From Muribaculaceae bacterium (lineage in GTDB: Bacteria; Bacteroidota; Bacteroidia; Bacteroidales; Muribaculaceae), in NCBI GenBank assembly GCA_009775225.1, contig VSPE01000005.1, forward strand, positions 14,511 through 78,510: DNA of 64,000 nt. Direction: 5' to 3'. The notes below the pieces were generated by a model. That model did no database searches and was not told the origin of the DNA. It worked only from the letters and a program-made list of their open reading frames with translations. A program made the translations under genes and the position numbers. Positions within the stretch are counted from its first letter, which is position 1; every line of letters begins with the position of its first letter. Positions 32,537 through 41,557 of the stretch are shown here, piece after piece.

Positions 32537-33291
32537 TGATTTCGGCGTTCGCTTTATCCAAAGAAAAGGCAGCGTCGCTGTGCTGGCAGCATCTGCTGCT
32601 GTTCGGTTCTCTTTTTATCATGACCTTCGGGGTTGCGCTGTGCATACGCAGCAACCTCGGCAGCAGTGTAATATCGTCGGTTCCTCTTTCGCTGGCTCTT
32701 GCCGGAGAGGCCGGCGTTGTGCCTCGTCTCACGCTCGGCGACTACACCAACCTGATGAATATATGCCTTGTGGTGTGCCAGCTTCTTGTGTTGCGACGCC
32801 GCTTCGAGGCAGTGCAGCTGCTACAGCTTGTAATAGGCTTTTTCTTCAGCTTCTTTCTGGATTTGAGCATGGCTCTTACGTCGTGGGTAGTATGCCCCGC
32901 GCTGTGGCAGCAGGCTATAACTCAGGTCGGCGGCTGTTTGGTTCTCGGAACTGGCATTGCCTTTGAGGTGCGTTGCGGCTCTGTGACGATGCCCGGCGAA
33001 GGCCTCCCCGCCGCCGTGAGCAAAGCGTGTGGCATGCCGTTCGCTACAGCCAAGATTATCATCGATATAAGCCTTGTGGCTATAGCCGTAGTGTTGTGCT
33101 ATCTGTTTCTCGGTACGTGGATGTGGAATGTTGTGGGATTCGGCACGATTTTCGCCATGATATTTGTAGGCATGGTGGTGAAGTTCTATGCGCAGCGCCT
33201 CGGCTGGTTCGAGCGCCTGCTGCATTTCCGTCCCGGCTTTCGCCGCTACATATATGGTCTGGCACGCCATATTTATGGTAAAAAGCGGTAA
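32536..33291 (+). CDS. YczE/YyaS-like membrane protein
   Basis: A 251-residue integral membrane protein with about six hydrophobic segments. The first reads LLFGSLFIMTFGVALCIRS and is followed by NLGSSVISSVP, which matches the GVAL-x-n-LGxSPWD pattern of YczE-type proteins in divergent form. FEVRCGSVTMPGEGLPAAVS is a second conserved loop. Function of the family is unknown. It starts at the stop of prfC (one-base overlap) and so is probably translationally coupled. Confidence 0.75.
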   Translation: MISAFALSKEKAASLCWQHLLLFGSLFIMTFGVALCIRSNLGSSVISSVPLSLALAGEAGVVPRLTLGDYTNLMNICLVVCQLLVLRRRFEAVQLLQLVIGFFFSFFLDLSMALTSWVVCPALWQQAITQVGGCLVLGTGIAFEVRCGSVTMPGEGLPAAVSKACGMPFATAKIIIDISLVAIAVVLCYLFLGTWMWNVVGFGTIFAMIFVGMVVKFYAQRLGWFERLLHFRPGFRRYIYGLARHIYGKKR

Positions 33292-33318
33292 AAAATGAAG
33301 GCTGTCGAAAAAAATTGC

Positions 33319-33326
33319 TAATTTTG
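33319..33326 (+). promoter_or_regulatory. TAnnTTTG element of the mlaE-mlaF-holB unit
   Basis: TAATTTTG lies 29 bp before the mlaE ATG. No clear -33 partner was seen. Confidence 0.55.
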
Positions 33327-33355
33327 CGAGAAATACGCGAAATATAAGAATTGAC

Positions 33356-34105
33356 ATGAACCTCGCACAACCTATAGCTACCTTCGGCAGATACTGCATG
33401 TTTGTAGCCCGCACTTTCTCTATTCCCGACCGTTGGAGCGTATCAGCCCGTCGCACGCTCCAGGAGGTAAGCAAACTCGGCATCGACTCCATTCCGCTGG
33501 TACTCATTATCTCGCTGTTTATAGGCGCGGTGATTGCCATACAGATGCAGCTCAATATCACATCGCCGATTATTCCGGCTTATTCGGTCGGACTGGCCAC
33601 GCGCGATATTGTGCTGCTTGAGTTCTCCAATTCAATCCTGTGCCTTATTCTTGCCGGCAAGGTAGGCTCGAATATTGCGTCGGAGATAGGCACGATGCGT
33701 GTCACCGAGCAGATAGATGCCCTTGAAATTATGGGTGTGAACTCGGCCAACTTCCTCGTACTTCCCAAGATAGTGGCCCTTGTGGCCTTTATGCCTGTTC
33801 TTGTGGTTCTGTGTATGGGCACCTCCATTGTGGGCGGTTATCTCGTGGCCGTGTTTACCGACCTCTTTACCGTATCGAGGTATGTGTACGGTCTTCAGGC
33901 ATTCTTTATCGAATGGTATATATGGTATGCCATAATCAAGTCGCTTGTATTCGCGTTCATTATCGCGAGTGCGGCCTCGTTCTTCGGCTACTATGTGAAG
34001 GGCGGCGCGCTCGAAGTGGGCAAAGCGAGCACCAACGGTGTAGTGAGCAGCAGTATCTTCATTCTGCTTTTCGATGTTATCCTTACTAAACTACTGCTGC
34101 AATGA
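33356..34105 (+). CDS. mlaE: MlaE-family ABC transporter permease
   Basis: A 249-residue permease of the MlaE (TTG2B/DUF140) family. It has about five hydrophobic segments. The family loop reads LAGKVGSNIASEIGTMRVTEQIDALEIMG (split across about 100-128). In other bacteria it moves phospholipids between outer and inner membranes with MlaF ATPase and an MCE protein (MlaD). Overlaps mlaF by 4 bp. No MCE gene is in the window. Confidence 0.92.
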   Translation: MNLAQPIATFGRYCMFVARTFSIPDRWSVSARRTLQEVSKLGIDSIPLVLIISLFIGAVIAIQMQLNITSPIIPAYSVGLATRDIVLLEFSNSILCLILAGKVGSNIASEIGTMRVTEQIDALEIMGVNSANFLVLPKIVALVAFMPVLVVLCMGTSIVGGYLVAVFTDLFTVSRYVYGLQAFFIEWYIWYAIIKSLVFAFIIASAASFFGYYVKGGALEVGKASTNGVVSSSIFILLFDVILTKLLLQ

Positions 34106-34887
34106 TTGAAGTAAAAGCCCTCACAAAATCGTTCGACGGCCGCACCGTGCTTCACGGCGTGGATGCGACATTTTATTCCGGCAAGACCAATCTTATTATA
34201 GGGCAGAGCGGCTCGGGCAAGACCGTGCTGATGAAGTCGCTCGTAGGCTTGCTGCGACCCGAAAAAGGGGAGATACTCTTCGACGGACGCAATCTGCTGT
34301 GCATGAAGGACAGTGAGATAAAGGAGCTTCGCAAAGAAATAGGCATGCTCTTCCAGGGCTCTGCGTTGTTTGACAGCGAAACGGTGCTCGGCAATGTGAT
34401 GTTCCCTCTGATGATGTTCACGAGCCAAAGTCGTGCCGAGATGCGGGAGCGTGCCATGTTCTGCCTCGAGCGTGTTGGCCTCAAGGGGGCCGAGAGCAAG
34501 TATCCCGCCGAGATATCGGGCGGTATGCAGAAGCGCGTAGCCATAGCCCGAGCGATAGCTTTGAACCCCAGGTACCTCTTCTGCGACGAGCCCAACTCGG
34601 GCCTCGACCCCAAAACCTCGATACTTATCGACGAGCTGCTGAGCGATATCACGCACGAATACGGGATTACTACGGTGATAAACACACACGATATGAACTC
34701 GGTGCTCGGCATCGGTGAGAATATAATATTCATCAACAAGGGTCATCGCGAGTGGGTGGGCGACATGAGTCAGATATACAATACCGCCAACGACGCCCTT
34801 AATGATTTCGTATTCGCAACCCGCCTCTTCCAGCAAGTGCGGCGATACGTGGCCAAGCACGGCACCATAGAAAACGACGCCAAATGA
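34102..34887 (+). CDS. mlaF: MlaF-family ABC transporter ATPase
   Basis: A 261-residue ABC ATPase. Walker A is GQSGSGKT (34-41), the Q-loop is MLFQGSALFDSETV, the signature is ISGGMQKRVAIARA and Walker B is LFCDEPNSGLDP. The SALFDS stretch after the Q-loop is typical of MlaF. It energises the MlaE permease. Overlaps mlaE at its start and holB at its end by 4 bp each. Confidence 0.93.
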   Translation: MIEVKALTKSFDGRTVLHGVDATFYSGKTNLIIGQSGSGKTVLMKSLVGLLRPEKGEILFDGRNLLCMKDSEIKELRKEIGMLFQGSALFDSETVLGNVMFPLMMFTSQSRAEMRERAMFCLERVGLKGAESKYPAEISGGMQKRVAIARAIALNPRYLFCDEPNSGLDPKTSILIDELLSDITHEYGITTVINTHDMNSVLGIGENIIFINKGHREWVGDMSQIYNTANDALNDFVFATRLFQQVRRYVAKHGTIENDAK

Positions 34888-36005
34888 GATTTGCCGACAT
34901 CCCGGCCCATGAGGACGTAAAAGAACGTCTCCGTCACATGGCCGACACCGACCGCGTGCCTCACGCATTGCTGCTGGAAGGCCCCGCCGGCTCTGCCAAG
35001 TTTGCCCTTGCCAGGGCTTTCACGCAGTATCTTCACTGCACGTCGCACGTCGACGGCGACAGCTGCGGCCGTTGCCCTTCGTGTCTTCAGCATCAGGCGT
35101 TCAACCACATCGACACCGTATTCTCGTTTCCCGTAATCAAGCGGAGCGGCAAGCCTGCGATTTCCGATGACTATGCGGATGATTTCAGGGCCTTTATGGG
35201 AGAGTATCCCTACATGGACTTCGACGCATGGCGTGTGAGTCTCGACAATCTCAACTCGCAGCCTCAGATATATGTGGACGAGGGGCAGGAGCTGCTGCGC
35301 CGCTTGTCGTATATGGCCAGGCAGGCACGTTACAAGGTTGTGCTCCTGTGGCTGCCCGAGCGTATGCGCGAGGATACCGCCAATAAGCTGCTCAAGCTTG
35401 TCGAAGAGCCTTTCGACGATACCAAATTCATCATGGTGAGCAACAATGCCCGCCTGATATTACCCACCATATACTCGCGCACACAGCGCATTGAGGTGCG
35501 CCGGTACAGCGATGCCGAAGTTGTCGGCATACTTGAGGCGCGCGGCGTAGACAGTTCGCAGGCTGCCGACGTGGCACGGATAGCTCAGGGCAATGTGAAC
35601 GAGGCTCTGAAGCTTCTCAACATATCGAAAGAGCGCTTGCAGTACTTCGACCTTTTTGTGGAACTCATGCGTAAAGCTTATGCCCGCAAGGTGGCAGAGC
35701 TGCGGGCGTGGAGCCTCGAGGTGGCTGCATTGGGACGCGAAGGAGAGATGCAGTTTGTGGATTACTGCACACGTCTTATCCGCGAGAGCTTCCTTATGCA
35801 CCTTGCAGAAGGCAATCTGCTTACCCTCGATAGCGCCGAGCATGCCTTCACTGCCAAGTTCTTCCCTTTCATCAACGAGAAGAATGTGTTGGATATGATA
35901 GAGCTGTTCGATGAGGTGCGGCGCGATATAGCCGGGAACGCCAATGCCAAAATGGTGTTTTTCGATGTGGCCGTACGTGTAATCATACTCATACGCCGCA
36001 AGTGA
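34884..36005 (+). CDS. holB: DNA polymerase III subunit delta'
   Basis: A 373-residue clamp-loader subunit. The AAA+ domain begins with HEDVKERLRHMADTDRVPHALLLEG. The P-loop reads GPAGSAKF, lacking the Gly-Lys-Thr end; delta' subunits commonly do not bind ATP. The zinc module is CGRCPSC followed by HQAFNHID. The sensor stretch NKLLKLVEEPFDDTKFIMVSN is characteristic. It is coupled by overlap to mlaF upstream and by one base to the AddB-like gene downstream. Confidence 0.9.
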   Translation: MRFADIPAHEDVKERLRHMADTDRVPHALLLEGPAGSAKFALARAFTQYLHCTSHVDGDSCGRCPSCLQHQAFNHIDTVFSFPVIKRSGKPAISDDYADDFRAFMGEYPYMDFDAWRVSLDNLNSQPQIYVDEGQELLRRLSYMARQARYKVVLLWLPERMREDTANKLLKLVEEPFDDTKFIMVSNNARLILPTIYSRTQRIEVRRYSDAEVVGILEARGVDSSQAADVARIAQGNVNEALKLLNISKERLQYFDLFVELMRKAYARKVAELRAWSLEVAALGREGEMQFVDYCTRLIRESFLMHLAEGNLLTLDSAEHAFTAKFFPFINEKNVLDMIELFDEVRRDIAGNANAKMVFFDVAVRVIILIRRK

Positions 36006-38974
36006 TGCCTCAATACAATTTCCTGCAATCGGTGGCCCGGTATTACGGAGCGGGCGTGGCCGGACGTCCGGCCATGGACGAGCCTGTGTATGTGCTCCCG
36101 AACAAGCGCAGCGCCATGTTCCTTAAGAAATATGTGCGCGAGTGTGCCGCAGGGGTGTCTCTTATGCCTCGCTTCATGACCATGCGCACCTTTCTGTCGC
36201 TGCATGCGCGCTACAGTGAGGCCGACAGCCGCGAGCAGATATTCATACTCTACGAGGCATACCGCAGGGTGATGAACAGGCTCGGGCGAGAACAGGGGAT
36301 ACGCCAGTTCGATTCGTTTGTATTCTGGGGCGACATGATATTGTCGGACTTCAATGATATAGACTGTTCGCTTGCAAATGCCGACGAGCTCTTTAAGAAC
36401 CTGCGCGACGTAAAAGACATTCAGGCCGACTATCTCGATGAAGACCAGAAAGAGGTGATACGGCGTGTGTGGGGCGAAAGCCGCCTCACCTCGGCCGATG
36501 CAGACGCTTTTTGGCTGCATGTCAACGACGGCGATGACGCCGCCCTCGGCTCGCGCTTCGTGTATCTGTGGGAGATCCTTGCCGATGTGTACCATGAGTT
36601 CAATTCCATGCTCGACGAGCGGGAACTCTCGTCGACGGGAGGACAGTACAAGCAGGCTCTCGCCACCATACGCGCCATTACGGCCGATACGGTGGAGCCG
36701 GACACGCATTATGTGTTTGTAGGCTTCAACGACCTCACCACCGTAGAGACTTTGATTTTCGAGAAACTCCAGAACCTGGGGGTGGCCTCCTTCTTTTGGG
36801 ATACGGCTCCTTTGTCGCTGCTGAAACACGGCACTGGAGACGCTATGCCCGTGCCTCTGCGGCGACTTAAGAACCTCGTCAAAGCCTTCCCCATGCCGGA
36901 GGGCTATAAAGTGCCTGAGCCATCCGCAGGCCCCGGCATAAAGGTGATGGCGGTGCCGTCGAATGTGGGTCAGGCCAAGGCTATCCACGACATCCTCGGC
37001 GGCTGGCTGCCCGAGCTTGATGTGCACAACGCACTCAATACGGCCGTGGTGCTCCCCGACCAGGGGCTTCTCATGCCGGCCTTGCTGGCAGTACCCGAAG
37101 ACATTGATGCAGTAAACATCTCTATGGGGCTTGCCTACCGTACCACAACATTCGCTTCCCTTTTCCATTCCATCATATCGATGCAGCTGCGGTCGCGAGA
37201 ACTGCACGGGCGCATACATTACTACTATGAGGATGTTATGGCTGTGCTCGCGCATCCGCATATACGCCGGCTCGCGCCCGAGGCAGCAGAAGAGCTATCC
37301 AAAGCCATTACGGAAGGGCGCATGTACAACATCCCGGCCGACGATGTGTGCTCGCGCGCAGAGGAGTTCAGGCCGGTGTTCGCGGCTGTGCGCTCGCTTT
37401 CGTCGGCTGATGACGTGGCCGACTATCTTTCGACGCTCTTCTACTGGCTTGCAGAGAAGCTGCGCGACAGGATGCCTGCTTCGCAGACTTTCGAGCTTGA
37501 CGCACTGCGCTATTTCAGCGCCGAGGTAGACTCGCTTCGCTCGCTGATAGCACGCTATGCCGTCACTATGAGCGAACGCACCTTTCTGCATCTGTTCGAG
37601 CGCATCTTCAGCAGTCGCGGCCTCACTGTCAACGGCAGTCCTCTCGCAGGTCTACAGATGCTCGGCGTGCTTGAGACACGTGCCCTCGACTTCGACAACG
37701 TGATAATACTGTCGATGAACGAGCGCATATTCCCGCGTGCGCAATACTCCAAGACCATGATACCCGTGGCTCTGCGCGCTGCCTTCGGGCTGCCCGACTT
37801 CGACAGCCTCGAGTGGACATATGCGTATTGTTTCTATCGACTGGTGGCACGGGCGCGACGCGTCACGCTGCTGTACGATTCGCGTCCCGAGGGGCAGGGC
37901 AACGGCGAGATGTCGCGCTACATATCGCAGCTCCGCTACCTTATGCCCGGTTTGAACGTGAAAATAGCTTCGCTGAGCTATGTGTCGCGCAGCAGCGAGC
38001 GCCGCACGCTTTCAATCAAGAAGAGCGACGATGTGCTGGAGGCTCTTTCCCGCTACCGGGCCGGAGGAAGCCAGCGTCTATCTGCATCGGCACTGAAAAC
38101 TTACAAGAGCTGCCCGGTGCAGTTCTATCTCAAGTATGTGCGCAATATGCGCGGCAGCGACGACCTTGTGGACTATATGTCGGCCTCGCAGTTCGGCACG
38201 GCGGTACACGACACAATCCAAAGTCTGTACGAGCCGTACAAAGGCAGCATTATAGACAGGGCGCTCATCGACAACTGGCTCGACCCCTCGAACAAGCTCA
38301 TTGAAGAAACGGCGCATGCTATGGTGATAAGGCAGCGATACGGCAAGGATGCCGACCCGTATGCCGTGAATATGTCGGTCGACGCCGACATAAACTGCCG
38401 CCTGGTGACCACGATGACACGAAACAATCTCAAGGAGGAACGAGACTTCTACTGCCGGAACTCTCAAGTCTTTACCTTTATGGGCTGTGAATATCCAGTA
38501 AACGGAGTGTGGCATCTTGCCGACGGTCTCGATGTGAATTTCTATATGTCGATAGACCGCGTGGACGGTATAGACGCCGGGCATCTTCGCTTTGTCGATT
38601 TCAAAACCGGCAAGGACGACATCCGCGCGGCCGATGTGGCCGCGCTGTTCACCAACGGCGACAAGGACGGCATGTTCCAGCTCTTTACATACGCACAGGC
38701 TTATCGCGACATGGTAGACGGCAAGGCTGAGATTACCCCCGTACTGCACTCTATGCGCCGTTTTGCGGCGGGAGAGGCGCTGGCTCATCTCTCCATAAAC
38801 AAGCAGAGCGTGTACAAGTATTCGGCATACGAAGACGATTTCAAACGGAGGCTCATAGAATTCGTGGGCGAGATTTTCAATCCTGCTGTAGAGTTCGGCC
38901 AGTGCGCCGACATAGCCAAGTGCACCTACTGTCAGTTCAAGACCCTGTGCGGACGCATCATACGTAAAAACTGA
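36005..38974 (+). CDS. AddB-like PD-(D/E)XK nuclease / inactive helicase
   Basis: A 989-residue protein from ATG 36005 (one base shared with the holB stop). The N-terminus VYVLPNKRSAMFLKKYV is the Bacteroidetes AddB form and has no Walker A, so the helicase fold is probably inactive. The C-terminal nuclease begins LSASALKTYKSCPVQFYLKYV. The active site Asp and Lys are in RFVDFKTGKDD. A Cys cluster (CADIAKCTYCQFKTLC) probably completes the iron-sulphur nuclease. AddB works with AddA in double-strand break processing; no AddA gene adjoins it here. Confidence 0.85.
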   Translation: MPQYNFLQSVARYYGAGVAGRPAMDEPVYVLPNKRSAMFLKKYVRECAAGVSLMPRFMTMRTFLSLHARYSEADSREQIFILYEAYRRVMNRLGREQGIRQFDSFVFWGDMILSDFNDIDCSLANADELFKNLRDVKDIQADYLDEDQKEVIRRVWGESRLTSADADAFWLHVNDGDDAALGSRFVYLWEILADVYHEFNSMLDERELSSTGGQYKQALATIRAITADTVEPDTHYVFVGFNDLTTVETLIFEKLQNLGVASFFWDTAPLSLLKHGTGDAMPVPLRRLKNLVKAFPMPEGYKVPEPSAGPGIKVMAVPSNVGQAKAIHDILGGWLPELDVHNALNTAVVLPDQGLLMPALLAVPEDIDAVNISMGLAYRTTTFASLFHSIISMQLRSRELHGRIHYYYEDVMAVLAHPHIRRLAPEAAEELSKAITEGRMYNIPADDVCSRAEEFRPVFAAVRSLSSADDVADYLSTLFYWLAEKLRDRMPASQTFELDALRYFSAEVDSLRSLIARYAVTMSERTFLHLFERIFSSRGLTVNGSPLAGLQMLGVLETRALDFDNVIILSMNERIFPRAQYSKTMIPVALRAAFGLPDFDSLEWTYAYCFYRLVARARRVTLLYDSRPEGQGNGEMSRYISQLRYLMPGLNVKIASLSYVSRSSERRTLSIKKSDDVLEALSRYRAGGSQRLSASALKTYKSCPVQFYLKYVRNMRGSDDLVDYMSASQFGTAVHDTIQSLYEPYKGSIIDRALIDNWLDPSNKLIEETAHAMVIRQRYGKDADPYAVNMSVDADINCRLVTTMTRNNLKEERDFYCRNSQVFTFMGCEYPVNGVWHLADGLDVNFYMSIDRVDGIDAGHLRFVDFKTGKDDIRAADVAALFTNGDKDGMFQLFTYAQAYRDMVDGKAEITPVLHSMRRFAAGEALAHLSINKQSVYKYSAYEDDFKRRLIEFVGEIFNPAVEFGQCADIAKCTYCQFKTLCGRIIRKN

Positions 38975-38982
38975 GAGCGGAC

Positions 38983-40077
38983 ATGGCCGGAATATACGTG
39001 CACATACCATTTTGCAATGCAAAATGCTCGTACTGCGACTTTTATTCGGTCGCGAACCATATTTTTATGCCCGGATATGTCGATGCGCTGGAGCGGGAAT
39101 GGGCCGCACGGCGCGGCGAACTTGGCGAAGACGGCGTTCGAACCGTATATATAGGTGGTGGTACGCCTTCGGTACTGCCGCCGGAGGATATAGCCCGCAT
39201 AATAGGATTATTTCCGTGTGGTGATGCCGAAGAGCTGACAATAGAGGTCAATCCTGAAGGCGTCGACGCTGAAAAATGTGCCGCGTGGCGAGCTGCCGGC
39301 ATAAACCGTGTAAGCATGGGAGTACAGTCTCTTGTCGATGATGAGCTGCGGAGGGTAGGGCGCCGACATTCGGCGACAGAGGCATTAAAGGCGCTTGAAG
39401 TGTTGCAGGCTTCGGGGCTGAGCAATGTAAGCGCCGACCTTATATACGGACTTCCGGGCCAGACGCCGGAAAGTTGGGAATACTCTGTCGACAGGCTTCT
39501 TCAAAGCGGTATCACGCACCTGTCGGCCTATAGTCTTACCTTCGAACCTGGCACGAGGCTTTACAGCCTGCGCGAGCGCGGACTGGTCGACGAGGCCGAA
39601 GAGGAGCTTTCGGCCGAGATGTACGAGCTTCTGTGCCGTAAAGCGCGGGCTGCCGGCTTCGAACATTATGAAATATCCAATTTCGCCAGGCCGGGGTTCC
39701 ATTCGCGCCACAACTCAGCCTATTGGAACCTTACGCCATATCTCGGTCTGGGGCCGGGCGCGCACAGCCTCGGAGCCGACGGCCTGAGACGGTTTTCCTC
39801 GCCTGACTTAAAACGATATATTACGCATCCCGAGTCGCTATATGAGGTAGATGAGGAAAGCGATGAAGAGCGGTTCAACGATTTGATACTCGTAAGTCTG
39901 CGCACCGCGAAAGGTCTTGACCTTTCGCGAGTTGAACCACTGTATATGAAGCGATTGCTTGAAGTTGCCCGGCCCTTTGCGGACTGCGGGAAACTGAAGT
40001 CGGAGGGAAGTCGCCTGTACATCCCCGAAGAGCACTGGCTTACATCCGACTCAGTAATACGAGAGCTGTTTATTTGA
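38983..40077 (+). CDS. hemW: HemW-like radical SAM protein
   Basis: A 364-residue protein of the HemN/HemW family. The radical SAM cluster is C11-x3-C15-x2-C18 in PFCNAKCSYCDF. GGGTPSVLP is the SAM-binding GGE-like loop, followed by EVNPEGVD and VSMGVQS. It lacks the extra Cys of true HemN (CSYCDF, not CTYCGC), so a haem chaperone role is more likely than coproporphyrinogen oxidation. Starts 8 bp after the AddB-like gene. Confidence 0.92.
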   Translation: MAGIYVHIPFCNAKCSYCDFYSVANHIFMPGYVDALEREWAARRGELGEDGVRTVYIGGGTPSVLPPEDIARIIGLFPCGDAEELTIEVNPEGVDAEKCAAWRAAGINRVSMGVQSLVDDELRRVGRRHSATEALKALEVLQASGLSNVSADLIYGLPGQTPESWEYSVDRLLQSGITHLSAYSLTFEPGTRLYSLRERGLVDEAEEELSAEMYELLCRKARAAGFEHYEISNFARPGFHSRHNSAYWNLTPYLGLGPGAHSLGADGLRRFSSPDLKRYITHPESLYEVDEESDEERFNDLILVSLRTAKGLDLSRVEPLYMKRLLEVARPFADCGKLKSEGSRLYIPEEHWLTSDSVIRELFI

Positions 40078-40085
40078 TTTTTTCG

Positions 40086-40093
40086 TAATTTTG
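40086..40093 (+). promoter_or_regulatory. TAnnTTTG element of the MATE gene
   Basis: TAATTTTG ends 8 bases before the first ATG (40102). Either the transcript is nearly leaderless or translation begins at the in-frame ATG at 40138. Confidence 0.55.
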
Positions 40094-40101
40094 CAGCCTG
40101 A

Positions 40102-41517
40102 ATGGCACATATACATCAGATACAGAACGGCGAGAGCATGAGCCTCCGCGAGCAGATAGAGCTGACAGCGAAACTGTCGGCTCCGGCTATCATCGCGCAG
40201 CTGTCGACGATACTTATGCAGTATATCGACGCGGCAATGGTTGGCCGTCTCGGTGCCGATGCCTCTGCCGCCGTGGGACTTATGAACAGCAGTCTGTGGA
40301 TGTTCTGGGGCGTGTGCTCCATGCTTACCATGGGCTTCTCAGTGCAGGTGGCGCATCACCTTGGCGCTAAGGACGAGAGCGGCGCCCGCTCGGTACTCAG
40401 GCAGGGTATAGTGGCCTGCGTGATAGCGGGCACCATAATGGCTCTCCTCGGCATAGGCATATCCGGGCGACTGCCCGTGTGGCTTGGCGGCGATGACGCT
40501 ATCACCGGCGACGCATCTCTTTACTTTCTTGTGTTTGTGTCGGCACTTCCCGTGCTGATACTCAATTATCTTGCCGGCGGTATGTTGCGTTGTGCCGGAA
40601 ACATGAAGGTGCCGGGGGCGTTGAACGTGGCGATGTGCCTGCTTGATGTCGTATTCAACTTCTTCCTGATATTCCCCACGCGCGAGATAAACTTCGGCGG
40701 CATTTCCGTGATGATGCCCGGCGCTGGCCTTGGCGTGCTCGGCGCGGCTCTCGGCACCGTTGCTGCGGAATGTGTTGTGGCATCGCTGATGATATGGTAT
40801 CTTGTGCGGCGCCAGCCCGACCTTTGTCTCAAGGGTGAAGAAGCCTATAAATCATATCGTCCCACAAAAGCGGTGCTCATGAAGGGCGCAAAGATTGCGG
40901 TGCCCATGACCGCCGAGCATGTAATCTTCTGCGGAGCGCAGATAACAATCACAACCATAGTTGCGCCTTTGGGCAAGGTGGCAATCGCCGCAAATGCGTT
41001 TGCCGTGACAGCGGAAAGCCTGTGCTATCTTCCCGGCTTCGGCATAGGCGAGGCTGCCACAACCCTGTGCGGGCAGAGCTACGGAGCTGGGCGCCACGAC
41101 CTTGTAAAACGGTTCTGTCATCTCACCACCTATCTCGGCATCGCCGTGATGACGGTAATGGCGCTGATAATGTACGTGTGCGCGCCCGTGATGATGGAGA
41201 TAATGACCCCAGTGTCTGCAATATCGGAGCTTGGCGCCGAAGTACTTCGTATAGAGGCATGGGCTGAACCGATGTATGCAGCCTCGATAGTGGCTTACGG
41301 AGCCTTTGTCGGAGTAGGCGACACAATGATTCCGGCCATAATGAATTTCGGAAGCATCTGGCTTGTGCGTATTTCGCTGGCTGCAGTAATGGCTCCCGTC
41401 ATGGGCTTGCGCGGCGTGTGGATTGCTATGTGCGCGGAGCTGATATTCCGCGGCCTTATATTCCTATGGCGAATGTACGGCGGCAAATGGCTCAAAACTA
41501 AGCCGGATTTGGCATGA
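40102..41517 (+). CDS. MATE family efflux transporter
   Basis: A 471-residue protein with about 12 hydrophobic segments of the MATE/DinF type. Two internally related halves begin LSAPAIIAQLSTILMQYIDAAMVG and VPMTAEHVIFCGAQITITT. It probably exports drugs or metabolites by cation antiport; substrate unknown. ATG at 40138 (MSLREQIELTAKLS) is an alternative start that would leave a longer leader. hemW ends 24 bp upstream. Confidence 0.93.
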   Translation: MAHIHQIQNGESMSLREQIELTAKLSAPAIIAQLSTILMQYIDAAMVGRLGADASAAVGLMNSSLWMFWGVCSMLTMGFSVQVAHHLGAKDESGARSVLRQGIVACVIAGTIMALLGIGISGRLPVWLGGDDAITGDASLYFLVFVSALPVLILNYLAGGMLRCAGNMKVPGALNVAMCLLDVVFNFFLIFPTREINFGGISVMMPGAGLGVLGAALGTVAAECVVASLMIWYLVRRQPDLCLKGEEAYKSYRPTKAVLMKGAKIAVPMTAEHVIFCGAQITITTIVAPLGKVAIAANAFAVTAESLCYLPGFGIGEAATTLCGQSYGAGRHDLVKRFCHLTTYLGIAVMTVMALIMYVCAPVMMEIMTPVSAISELGAEVLRIEAWAEPMYAASIVAYGAFVGVGDTMIPAIMNFGSIWLVRISLAAVMAPVMGLRGVWIAMCAELIFRGLIFLWRMYGGKWLKTKPDLA

Positions 41518-41545
41518 CGCGCATGGCTGTTTCTGAAATTTCGAG

Positions 41546-41553
41546 TATTTTTG
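41546..41553 (+). promoter_or_regulatory. TAnnTTTG element of the FtsX-like permease gene
   Basis: TATTTTTG ends 4 bases before the ATG at 41558. If this is the active promoter the mRNA would start at or next to the initiation codon. Confidence 0.5.
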
Positions 41554-41557
41554 CGGA

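Noticed and set aside
34981..35010. Broken P-loop in holB as a pseudogene sign
   Set aside because: Delta' subunits commonly lack a working ATP site; the frame is intact with its zinc module and normal length.
35762..37261. 499-codon reverse frame over holB and the AddB-like gene
   Set aside because: It spans the junction of two supported forward genes and has no recognisable motif.
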